Part shown: piece after piece, positions 1-7,467 of the stretch
Position numbering within the stretch: position 1 is the stretch's first letter
Layout of the letters: every line of letters begins with the position of its first letter
From: Paludisphaera rhizosphaerae
GTDB lineage: Bacteria > Planctomycetota > Planctomycetia > Isosphaerales > Isosphaeraceae
Assembly: GCF_011065895.1 (NCBI RefSeq)
Contig: NZ_JAALCR010000005.1
Location: 280,048 to 344,047 of the forward strand
Length of the DNA: 64,000 nucleotides
Reading direction: 5' to 3'
Translations under genes and position numbers: made by a program
The notes under the pieces: generated by a model
The model's input: the letters and a program-made list of their open reading frames with translations, nothing else
What the model was told of the DNA's origin: nothing
The model's database searches: none

Positions 1-732
1 ATCCTGGTTGTCGCGTCAGCGACGCCTCTGCCGGTCTGGACATACGTCATCCTCTTCGTTTGGACGGCGTCCTGGGCGGTCGGTGAGTGGCACGTCGGCA
101 AGCTCTCGGCGCGAACCGTGGGGGCGCTGAGGCTCGGGGTCGCTGCGGTTTGGCTCGCGGCGGTGATGCTGGAAGCGACGTATCACGTTATCCCCGCCCT
201 GCCCCGGCTCGATCGGCCGATGCTCGGCGTTGTGGGGGATTCGCTCACGGCTGGTACGGGCGACGCCCACGTCGTCGGCTGGCCCACAATCCTGGGCCGC
301 GAGCACGGCATCGACGTGCGTACCCACGCCAGAGCGGGCGCGGGGGTCGCCGAGGCGATCGGATTGGCGAGGGAGATTACCCCGGCGGAAAACCTCGTCC
401 TGCTTGAGATCGGTGGCAACGACATGCTCGGCGGAACGCCTGTCGCGCGTTTCGAAGAGGGCCTCGATAGACTGCTTGCAGAAGTCGTCCGCCCGGGGAG
501 AGTGGTCGTCATGATGGAACTCCCCCTGCCGCCGACGTTCAACGCCTTCGGCCGATCGCAGCGCCGGCTGGCTCGGCGTTACGGGGTCCATCTGATCCCA
601 AAGCGGGTCCTGCTTGGCGTCCTGCTTCGCCAGGGGACGACGTCCGACTCGGTCCACCTGACCGAAGCCGGCGCGAATGCCATGGCGGACGCCGTCTGGC
701 GAATGCTAGGTCCGGCGTTCACGAGCGACTGA
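1..732 (+). CDS. SGNH/GDSL-type hydrolase, 5' end outside the window
   Basis: The frame is open from the first base, so the true start lies to the left; the ATG at 118 is internal. Two hydrophobic stretches (about bases 1-70 and 120-180) precede the enzyme domain, suggesting a membrane-anchored hydrolase facing the periplasm. Block I reads GDSLTAG (near base 235), block III is GGND (near 412) and the C-terminal Asp-x-x-His of the triad is DSVH (near 648). This is the standard SGNH layout of esterases and lipases; the substrate cannot be told. About 165 residues follow block I, typical for a compact SGNH domain. It ends 308 bp before the SASA-ThuA gene. Confidence 0.8.
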   Translation: MLVVASATPLPVWTYVILFVWTASWAVGEWHVGKLSARTVGALRLGVAAVWLAAVMLEATYHVIPALPRLDRPMLGVVGDSLTAGTGDAHVVGWPTILGREHGIDVRTHARAGAGVAEAIGLAREITPAENLVLLEIGGNDMLGGTPVARFEEGLDRLLAEVVRPGRVVVMMELPLPPTFNAFGRSQRRLARRYGVHLIPKRVLLGVLLRQGTTSDSVHLTEAGANAMADAVWRMLGPAFTSD

Positions 733-1040
733 TCGGCGCCGGCGTACTCCCTTTCGGAGGCCCTTGGGGAGGGCTACGATGTGGCTTTCCCGACCGTCAC
801 GGATTTTGGGGAAGCCATCCGAACGGCCTTCCCCCCTCGCGGGGGAAGGTGGCCCGAAGGGCCGGATGAGGGGGGATCGGCGTTGGGTTCAGAACGATCG
901 TCGGATGCGAGTCCGACGGCGGTCCTCCCCCGCATCTGACCGTTCCGTGGGCTGCCTCCTCTGAATCGGTGACCGTCCGCGGTTTTCCGCGGCCTGGCGC
1001 AGAGTGCGCCGGGCCGTCCGGTCCTCGGAGGAACACCAAC
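733..1040. other. Intergenic region with one family A repeat
   Basis: There is no convincing gene here. It holds one copy of the two-hairpin family A repeat (827-881) and the ribosome binding site GGAGGA (1027-1032) of the next gene. Nothing else was recognised. Confidence 0.6.
827..881 (+). repeat. Family A two-hairpin repeat, copy A1
   Basis: Hairpin 1 has arms CCTTCCCCC and GGGGGAAGG. It is followed by hairpin 2 with arms GGCCC and GGGCC around a GAA triloop, then GGATGAGGGG. The same architecture recurs at 3886, 3959 (inverted), 40082, 40168 and 40270 (inverted). No transposase is attached. It lies in the gap before the SASA-ThuA gene. Confidence 0.8.
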
Positions 1041-3446
1041 ATGCCGACCTCTCCTTCCATCATGGCCCGATCTCGCCGCCTCGCTTCGGGCCTGCTCAGC
1101 CTGGCCGCGGCGATCGGGTTCGCGACGAACGGTCACGCCCAGTTCGGCGGGATGCCGGTCCAGGCCGCTCGCGAAGTCCCGGCCGGAGGTCTCGTCTCCT
1201 CGGCTCGGGCCGACGGGCTCATCAAGTCTCCGGCCCCGTTTCAGGTCTTCCAGCGCAACGCGAACGGTACGGCCGACGTCCCGCTCGTCCTGGACGACTC
1301 ACTCAAGGACGCCAAGAACGTCCGGGTGGCGCTCACAGGAGCCGCAGGAATACTGTCGCCGCCGTATGTCGACGGTAAGCTCGTCGGCGTGCCGACGGGC
1401 GGGCCGTATACGCTCAACGTGACTTACAATCCACCTGGCTCTCCCGCCGCCGCGATGATCCCCCTCGGGCCGATCTACGTCGGCGATCTGTGGGTCCTGG
1501 CCGGCCAGTCGAACATGGAAGGCGTCGGCGACCTGCTTGACGTCACGCCCCCCGATTCGCGGGTGGCCGCTCTGGGGATGGACGGCAAGTGGGTTCAGGC
1601 CGTCGAACCGCTCCACTGGCTGGTCGATTCGCCCGACCCGGTCCACTCCGGCGACCCCGCCACCCGCGCCGAACGCTCGGCCAAGGACCACAAGACGCGT
1701 ACCAAGGGGGCCGGTTTGGGTCTCCCCTTCGCCGTTGAGATGGTGAAGGCCACGGGCGTCCCCGTCGGCCTGGTGACGGCGGCCCACGGCGGCACGAGCA
1801 TGGCCCAGTGGAACCCCGCCAAGAAGGATGAAGGGAGCAAGAGCCTTTACGGCTCGATGATGCGGCAGATCCAACTTGCCGGCGGCCGCGTGAAGGGCGT
1901 GCTCTGGTACCAGGGCGAGAGCGACCAGACCCCCGAGGCCTCGCTGATCTTCGAACGCACCTTCGCCGACTTCATCGGAGCCGTCCGCGCCGATCTCGGC
2001 CAGGCCGACCTGCCGTTCTACTTCGTCCAGATCGGCCGGTTCACCATCCACGGCGATTCCACCGGCTGGAATCGCGTGCAAGAGGCCCAGCGGGTGCTGC
2101 CGGACCGCCTCTCGAACACGGCCGTGGTCTCGGTGATCGACCTGGAACTGGACGACCCGATCCACGTCGGCGCCCAGGGCCTGAAGCGCGCCGGCGCGAG
2201 GCTGGCGAAGATCGCCCAGCGTCAGCAGTTCGGCCTGATCGGCGCGTCGACGCCGACCTTCGATCGCGTCGCCCTCGGCCCGAACAACACGCTGGAGGTG
2301 AAGTTCCGGGGCGTGAACCGCCTCGACGCCGGCGGGCCGAACAGCTTCAACGTACCGGGGACGCTGGGGGTCATGACCGTCGGCGGCCTCAGGCCCGGCT
2401 CGCTTGCCATTCCCGACGCCGGCGGCCTCAAGCCCGCCACGCACATCGCCGGCTTCTCGGTCCGCAAAGCCGACGGGTCCGCGATCCCGCTGATCTACGA
2501 GGCCCGCGTCGGCGTCAGCCGCGACTCGGTCGTGCTCAAGACCTTCGGCGCGATCCCGCCGGGCTCGTTCCTCTGGTACGGCTACGGCTACGACCCTTAC
2601 TGCAACCTGACCGACTCCGCCGACATGGCCGTCCCCGTCTTCGGCCCCGTCCCGCTCGACCCGATCCTGCCGGCCCCGGCCGTCGCCGCCGCCGCGCCGA
2701 AGCCCGAGGAGAAGAAGGCCGAGGAGCCCAAGGCCGCCGCCCCGAAGAAGCCCCGCGCCCTGATCATCACCGGCGACGAGGTGGGCGCGCACGACTGGAA
2801 GAAGACCCATGAGGCCCTGCAGAAGATACTGTCCGAAGGCGGCAAGCTCGACGTCGACGTGACCACGACGCCGAGCAAGGACCTGACCGACGAGAACCTC
2901 AAGAAGTACGACGTGCTGGTCCTGAACTACCGCAACACCCCGCAGGGCTCGCCGGAGAGCCAGTGGTCCGACGCCAACAAGGCGGCCTTCCTCAAGGCCG
3001 TGCACGACGACGGCAAGGGGCTGGTCTCGTATCACTTCGCCTCGAGCGCCTTCACCAACCCCAACTGGGAGGAATACGAGAAGGCCCTCGGCGGCTGGCG
3101 GAAACAGGGCTTCCACGGCCCGGCGCACGCCTTCACCGTGAAGAAGACCGACGCCAAGCACCCGATCTCCGACGGCCTCCCCGCCGAGTTCGACCACGCC
3201 ATCGACGAGCTCTACCAGAACTCCAAGCTCCCCGAGGGCGCCGTTGTGCTGGCCACCGCCTTCTCCGACCCGGCCAAGCCCAAGGGAACCGGCAAGGACG
3301 AGGCCGTGATCTGGGTCAATGAATACGGCAAGGGCCGCGTCTTCTCGTGCGTGCTCGGCCACGACGTCAACGCCCTGACCGACTCCAACGTCCCCGCCTG
3401 GATCCGCCGCGGCACCATCTGGGCGGCCACCGGCAAGGCGGAGTGA
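1041..3446 (+). CDS. Exported SASA-type carbohydrate esterase fused to a ThuA-like domain
   Basis: The product is 801 residues. ATG 1041 is preferred over an upstream in-frame ATG at 969 because GGAGGA sits 8 nt before it and a signal peptide follows directly, ending near HAQ. Residues about 145-420 form a sialate O-acetylesterase-like (SASA/CE6) domain with GQSNMEG near 157 and WYQGESD near 290, the nucleophile and oxyanion blocks of the family. An Ala/Pro/Lys/Glu-rich linker (about 545-570) leads to a ThuA-like domain (about 571-798, starting RALIITGDE). ThuA domains are glutamine-amidotransferase-like and often accompany sugar metabolism in planctomycetes. A role in extracellular glycan deacetylation is inferred; the function of the ThuA half is unknown. 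Confidence 0.85.
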   Translation: MPTSPSIMARSRRLASGLLSLAAAIGFATNGHAQFGGMPVQAAREVPAGGLVSSARADGLIKSPAPFQVFQRNANGTADVPLVLDDSLKDAKNVRVALTGAAGILSPPYVDGKLVGVPTGGPYTLNVTYNPPGSPAAAMIPLGPIYVGDLWVLAGQSNMEGVGDLLDVTPPDSRVAALGMDGKWVQAVEPLHWLVDSPDPVHSGDPATRAERSAKDHKTRTKGAGLGLPFAVEMVKATGVPVGLVTAAHGGTSMAQWNPAKKDEGSKSLYGSMMRQIQLAGGRVKGVLWYQGESDQTPEASLIFERTFADFIGAVRADLGQADLPFYFVQIGRFTIHGDSTGWNRVQEAQRVLPDRLSNTAVVSVIDLELDDPIHVGAQGLKRAGARLAKIAQRQQFGLIGASTPTFDRVALGPNNTLEVKFRGVNRLDAGGPNSFNVPGTLGVMTVGGLRPGSLAIPDAGGLKPATHIAGFSVRKADGSAIPLIYEARVGVSRDSVVLKTFGAIPPGSFLWYGYGYDPYCNLTDSADMAVPVFGPVPLDPILPAPAVAAAAPKPEEKKAEEPKAAAPKKPRALIITGDEVGAHDWKKTHEALQKILSEGGKLDVDVTTTPSKDLTDENLKKYDVLVLNYRNTPQGSPESQWSDANKAAFLKAVHDDGKGLVSYHFASSAFTNPNWEEYEKALGGWRKQGFHGPAHAFTVKKTDAKHPISDGLPAEFDHAIDELYQNSKLPEGAVVLATAFSDPAKPKGTGKDEAVIWVNEYGKGRVFSCVLGHDVNALTDSNVPAWIRRGTIWAATGKAE

Positions 3447-3479
3447 GCGCGACGGTTTAGCACCGACTTCGAAAAGCCC

Positions 3480-3518
3480 ACGGCCGACGCCCTCCCCACG
3501 GTGGACGTCGGCCGTTTC
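3480..3518 (+). terminator. Probable Rho-independent terminator of the SASA-ThuA gene
   Basis: A perfect 10-bp stem (ACGGCCGACG and CGTCGGCCGT) with a 16-nt loop lies 33 bp after the stop codon and is followed by TTCC. The T tract is short, so termination may be partial. It could also serve the convergent small gene. Confidence 0.45.
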
Positions 3519-3550
3519 CATTCCTCCCGCCATCGCATCTCGCCGACTCG

Positions 3551-3742
3551 TCAGCCCAGGGACCGAATCACGCCTGCCTTCCGCAACTCGTCCCAGATCA
3601 CCCCGACATGGCCGACGATCGCGGCCGCTACCATCGCCGCGACGTCCACGTCCGTGAACGTGGTCCGCCTCGTCAGCAGGACCAGCAGCAGGCAGACGCC
3701 GACGAGCAACACGACGCCGATCAAAGCCTTGATGCGAGACAT
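3551..3742 (-). CDS. Small single-pass membrane protein, unknown function
   Basis: 63 residues. The N-terminus MSRIKALIGVVLLVGVCLLL is a strong hydrophobic helix, and a second moderately hydrophobic Ala/Val segment (about 33-48) precedes a charged end. A G-rich stretch sits before the start, but no clean Shine-Dalgarno site is seen. It is convergent to the SASA-ThuA gene. No family recognised; it could be spurious, but the composition is that of a real membrane peptide. Confidence 0.45.
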   Translation of the reverse strand: MSRIKALIGVVLLVGVCLLLVLLTRRTTFTDVDVAAMVAAAIVGHVGVIWDELRKAGVIRSLG

Positions 3743-3885
3743 GGCCCACCCCCCTCACGCCGATCGTCCGGGGCCGGCCTTCGGTCCCGCATGGGGGGTT
3801 ATCAAGGTTTCTCGAAGGGGCGGACGTGGGGTGTGGAGATTACAGCGGCTTTCTCCGGAACTGCGGACGATTGTTGGTCAGACCT

Positions 3886-3935
3886 CCCTTCTCCCCTGGT
3901 GGGAGAAGGTGGCCCGAAGGGCCGGATGAGGGGGA
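3886..3935 (+). repeat. Family A two-hairpin repeat, copy A2
   Basis: Hairpin 1 arms are CCTTCTCCC and GGGAGAAGG. Hairpin 2 has GGCCC and GGGCC around GAA, followed by GGATGAGGGGG. It faces copy A3, so the two form a larger inverted repeat. Confidence 0.85.
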
Positions 3936-3958
3936 TCCCAACGGCCGGCGTCGGTCGC

Positions 3959-4011
3959 GCCCCCCCTCATCCGCCGCTGCGCGGCACCTTCTCCCACCAG
4001 GGGAGAAGGGA
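3959..4011 (-). repeat. Family A two-hairpin repeat, copy A3 (inverted)
   Basis: Read on the minus strand, hairpin 1 equals that of A2. Hairpin 2 has changed both arms together, to GCCGC and GCGGC around a GCA triloop, followed by GGATGAGGGGG. Pairing is kept despite the sequence change. Confidence 0.85.
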
Positions 4012-4209
4012 CGCCGTCGCCGGTTCCTTTGTATGCCATCCCAGAGTAAACCGCTGTATCCAGGCATCCAAAGAGCGCGAGGGGGCTCGCCGCAGCGCGA
4101 CCTCGTTGCATTCCCCCTTCCCCTGGGTCAATCTATCCGGAGGTATAGACAGCCCGTACGGCCGAGGCGGACAGAGTCACGCAACGGCGTGCATCGAAGG
4201 ATCAGATCC

Positions 4210-5475
4210 ATGAAGACCTCATCGGCGCTCGTCGTCGCTCTACTCGCGATTGTTCCCCAGTCCTCGGCCGGCGAACCGCCCAGGGAGCGGCGGCTGTCGC
4301 GAGAGGAATACCGCGACAAGATGAAGGGCGGCTGGATCGGCCAGATGGCCGGCGTGGGGATCGGCGGGCCGACCGAGTTCCGCTGGCAGGGGGCGATGGT
4401 GCCGGCGAACAAGGTGCCGGCCTGGAAGCCCGAGACGATCAACCAGTTCGACCAGGACGACATCTACGTGGAGATGACCTTCCTGCGGACGCTCCAGAAG
4501 TACGGGCTCGACGCCACGACCCGCCAGGCGGGGATCGACTTCGCCAACAGCAAGTATCCGCTCTGGCACGCCAACAAGGCCGCCCGCGACCGACTCCGCG
4601 AAGGGATCGCCCCGCCCGACAGCGGCCACCCCGCGTTCAACGATCACGCCGACGACATCGACTACCAGATCGAGGCCGACTTCTCCGGCCTCATCGCCCC
4701 TGGCCTCCCCAACACGGTCATCCGCCTGGGCGACACGTTCGGCCGGCTCATGAACTACGGCGACGGCCTCTACGGCGGCGACTTCGTCGGCGCGATGTAC
4801 TCCGAGGCGTTCTTCGAGAGCGACCCTGAAAAGATCGTCCGCGCCGGCCTCGCCGCCATGCCGGAGAAGAGCCAGTACCACGAGTGCATCTCCGACGTCC
4901 TCAAGTGGTATCACGAGACCCCCGACGACTGGCAGGCCGCCTGGCGGAAGATCGAGGACAAGTACCAGAAGAACCTCGCCTACCGCCGCTTTTCGTGCAG
5001 CAAGAACGAGAAGGAGCCGTACAAGTTCAACATCGACGCCAAGATCAACGGCGCGTACATCGCGATGGGCCTGCTCTACGGCAAGGGCGACCCCGAACAA
5101 ACCATCGTGATCTCCACCCGCTGCGGGCAGGACTCCGACTGCAACCCCTCGAACGCCGCCGGCGTCCTGTTCGCCAGCATCGGCGCCGCGAAGCTCCCCG
5201 CCAAGTACACAAGCGCCCTCGACCAGAAGACGAAATTCAACTCCACCGACTACGCCTTCCCCGACATCCTGGCCGTCTGCGACGCCCTCGCAACGCAGGC
5301 CGTGACGAAGGCCGGCGGCCGAATCGAACGCTCGGCCGACGGCGCCGAGACCTTCGTCATCCCCGTCGAGACGCCCCGCCCCCGGCCGCTCGAATCGTGC
5401 TGGGAGCCCGGCCCGAAAGCCGACTCACGGCTCACCGCCGAGGAGCGGTCGCTCATCACGGAGAAGAACAAATGA
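4210..5475 (+). CDS. Exported ADP-ribosylglycohydrolase family protein
   Basis: 421 residues. ATG 4210 is chosen because GAAGGA lies 8 nt upstream and a signal peptide (MKTSSALVVALLAIVPQSSA) begins there. Family hallmarks are the N-terminal GGWIGQMAGVGIGG (about 38-51), the DD-containing segment QFDQDD (about 79-84), NDHADD near 144 and the C-terminal metal-binding block CGQDSDCNPSN (about 303-313). The family removes ADP-ribose from proteins or small molecules with two metal ions. Export is unusual for that role, so the natural substrate may be a different glycoside. Its stop overlaps the next start by 4 bp (ATGA), implying translational coupling. Confidence 0.85.
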   Translation: MKTSSALVVALLAIVPQSSAGEPPRERRLSREEYRDKMKGGWIGQMAGVGIGGPTEFRWQGAMVPANKVPAWKPETINQFDQDDIYVEMTFLRTLQKYGLDATTRQAGIDFANSKYPLWHANKAARDRLREGIAPPDSGHPAFNDHADDIDYQIEADFSGLIAPGLPNTVIRLGDTFGRLMNYGDGLYGGDFVGAMYSEAFFESDPEKIVRAGLAAMPEKSQYHECISDVLKWYHETPDDWQAAWRKIEDKYQKNLAYRRFSCSKNEKEPYKFNIDAKINGAYIAMGLLYGKGDPEQTIVISTRCGQDSDCNPSNAAGVLFASIGAAKLPAKYTSALDQKTKFNSTDYAFPDILAVCDALATQAVTKAGGRIERSADGAETFVIPVETPRPRPLESCWEPGPKADSRLTAEERSLITEKNK

Positions 5476-6083
5476 CGGTTCGATCATGCCTCACCGTCCT
5501 CGCCGCCCTGGTCGCTCTCGCCGCCCCCACCCGCGGCGAGGAGCCGAAGAAAATCGACCTGCGGACGAAGGCCGGCGTCGAATCGGTCAAGGGCGAATGG
5601 CGCTGGCATGACGTGACGCTCGTCCCCGTCACGGGCAAGAACCCGGACGGCTCCCCCAACAAGACCTACAACTACGAACCCCGCGCGATGGCCGCGGACT
5701 ACGACGACTCGAAATGGGAGGTCATCGCCCCCGAGACCCTCAAGGACCGTCGATCCACGGGCCAGATCTGCTTCTGCTGGTACCGGATCAAGGTCACTCT
5801 CCCCCCCGGGGTCGAGGGGAAATCCGTCTTCTTCCAGACCGTCGTCGACGACTACGGCGAGGTCTGGGTGGACGGCCAACTTCCGTACAAGGTCGGTCAG
5901 GCGGGGGGGAACGTCGCATCGGGATTCAACTATCCGAACCGCGTCGAGCTGGCCGACCCTGCGCCGGGCAAGACCTACTCGTTGGCCGTCTTCGGCATCA
6001 ACGGCCCCATCTCCGTCACGCCCGGCAACTGGATCTTCCTGGGGCCGACGTTCCTGGAGATCGTCGACAAGGACAAGAAATGA
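5472..6083 (+). CDS. Exported galactose-binding-like beta-sandwich protein
   Basis: 203 residues with a clear signal peptide (MTVRSCLTVLAALVALAAPT). The rest resembles the sugar-binding jelly-roll found at the N-terminus of GH2-type enzymes: a DDSKWEVI segment, an aromatic WYRIKVTLP strand and a DDYGEVWVDGQ block. No catalytic motif is seen. It overlaps the ADP-ribosylglycohydrolase gene by 4 bp and is followed after 7 bp by a membrane acyltransferase gene, so all three are probably co-transcribed. I infer a non-catalytic carbohydrate-binding role with its partner; the family assignment is by fold pattern only. Confidence 0.65.
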   Translation: MTVRSCLTVLAALVALAAPTRGEEPKKIDLRTKAGVESVKGEWRWHDVTLVPVTGKNPDGSPNKTYNYEPRAMAADYDDSKWEVIAPETLKDRRSTGQICFCWYRIKVTLPPGVEGKSVFFQTVVDDYGEVWVDGQLPYKVGQAGGNVASGFNYPNRVELADPAPGKTYSLAVFGINGPISVTPGNWIFLGPTFLEIVDKDKK

Positions 6084-6090
6084 GGGGCCG

Positions 6091-7413
6091 TTGACGGAGT
6101 TGCAAACCACGGCCGAGCCGACGCTCGTCGCCGAGCCCGGCCGGGTGGAGTCGGTCGACGTCCTCCGCGGATTGACGATCCTGCTGATGGTCTTCGTCAA
6201 CGATCTGGGGAAAGCCGCCCCCTCGTGGCTGCACCACATCGAGCCGTCGTCGGCCGACGGGATGACGGTCGCCGACCTGGTCTTCCCCTGGTTCCTGTTC
6301 ATCGTCGGCGTGTCGATCCCGCTGGCGTTCGAGCGGGCCTTCGCGCGCGGGGCGACGGTCGCCGGCGAGGTCGGCCACGTCCTGGCGCGGACGGCCGGCC
6401 TGCTCATCATGGGCGTGATCGCCAACAACGCCGGCCGGGACAAGACGCTCGGCTCGCCGACCTGGGAACTCGCGGCGTTCATCGCCATGATCCTCGCCTG
6501 GTCGGCCCCCCCGACGAAGCCGGGGACGAAGCGGACGACGTTCCTCATCCTGAAGGCGCTGGGGGTCGTCGCCTTGATCGGCCTGCTGGCGGTCTATCGT
6601 CGCGATCCCGTGAACACGTCGCTCCCCTTTTACGGGACGATTGAAGGCTGGCGATGGCTCCGAACGAGCTGGTGGGGCATCCTGGGGCTGATCGGCTGGG
6701 CCTACCTGACGGTCGCCCTCCTGACGCTGGCGCTCGGGCGGCGTCGCGAGTGGCTCATGGGGGCGATGGGGGTCCTGATCTTGCTCCACCTGGCGATGGA
6801 GCGCGGCGGGCTGTTCGGAAGGGTTGAGAGCAAGGCGTGGCTGGAGCCCGTCCGACCGATGATCGCCTGGCTGCAGCAAATCGTTGAGGTGATCGGCTCC
6901 TACGTGAATCTCGGCGAAGCGACGGGTTCCTTGGCGGCGATCACAATGGCCGGCTGCCTGCTGGGGACGATCCTGCGCCGGGAATCGGATGTATCGACGC
7001 CCCGCGATCGGGCCTCGTGGGTCGGCGTCTTCGCAGTTGGACTATTCGTCGCGGGGCTGGTCACGGACACGTTCGAGGGGATCAACAAGAACGCCGCGAC
7101 GCCGACGTGGTGCCTCTGGACGGCGGCTCTCGCGGCGCTGCTGTGGCTGGCGCTTTACTTCGTCGTCGACGTCCACGGCTGGCGAGGCTGGACGATCCTC
7201 GTCCGCCCCGCCGGGGCCAACCCGCTCATTGCGTACTTCCTGCACCCGATCGTCGTCGAGGGCGTCTCGGCCGCCGGCCTGTGGGGGACCGTGCTCGCTT
7301 ACAAGAACTCGCCGAACGCCTGGATCGTCGTCGGAGGATCGCTGGCGATGGCCTTGTTCGTCTGCGGCCTGACCGGGGCGATCGCTCGCCTGGGCCTGCG
7401 GGTTCGGCTCTGA
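6091..7413 (+). CDS. HGSNAT-like (DUF5009) membrane acyltransferase
   Basis: 440 residues from a TTG start with GAGGGG just upstream; no ATG fits. The N-terminus VDVLRGLTILLMVFVND followed by VADLVFPWFLFIVGVSIPLAFERA (split over about residues 60-85) is typical of the heparan-alpha-glucosaminide N-acetyltransferase-like family. About ten hydrophobic helices are visible. Relatives transfer acetyl groups across the membrane to amino-sugars. The gap to the previous gene is only 7 bp, and it sits among exported glycan-related genes, which fits modification of extracytoplasmic sugars. The acceptor is unknown. Confidence 0.75.
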   Translation: MTELQTTAEPTLVAEPGRVESVDVLRGLTILLMVFVNDLGKAAPSWLHHIEPSSADGMTVADLVFPWFLFIVGVSIPLAFERAFARGATVAGEVGHVLARTAGLLIMGVIANNAGRDKTLGSPTWELAAFIAMILAWSAPPTKPGTKRTTFLILKALGVVALIGLLAVYRRDPVNTSLPFYGTIEGWRWLRTSWWGILGLIGWAYLTVALLTLALGRRREWLMGAMGVLILLHLAMERGGLFGRVESKAWLEPVRPMIAWLQQIVEVIGSYVNLGEATGSLAAITMAGCLLGTILRRESDVSTPRDRASWVGVFAVGLFVAGLVTDTFEGINKNAATPTWCLWTAALAALLWLALYFVVDVHGWRGWTILVRPAGANPLIAYFLHPIVVEGVSAAGLWGTVLAYKNSPNAWIVVGGSLAMALFVCGLTGAIARLGLRVRL

Positions 7414-7467
7414 AAACCAGCAGCCTGTTTTCATACGACCCAAGGTGACTTGCTTCCGGAGGACGCC

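Larger units (their letters stand above)
3743..4209. other. Intergenic region with a convergent pair of family A repeats
   Basis: It holds repeat copies A2 (+) and A3 (-) separated by about 23 bp. The open frame that continues upstream of the next gene runs through these repeats and is not considered coding. The ribosome binding site GAAGGA for the ADP-ribosylglycohydrolase gene is at 4196-4201. Confidence 0.6.

Noticed and set aside
1299..3758. A long open frame on the minus strand opposite the SASA-ThuA gene
   Set aside because: It mirrors the high-GC codon pattern of the true gene; its product has low complexity and no family motif.
3886..4011. CRISPR-like array
   Set aside because: Units are inverted, structured and few, without regular spacers; no cas gene is near.
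3826..4209. In-frame extension upstream of the ADP-ribosylglycohydrolase start
   Set aside because: It translates family A repeats; the signal peptide and ribosome binding site mark 4210 as the start.
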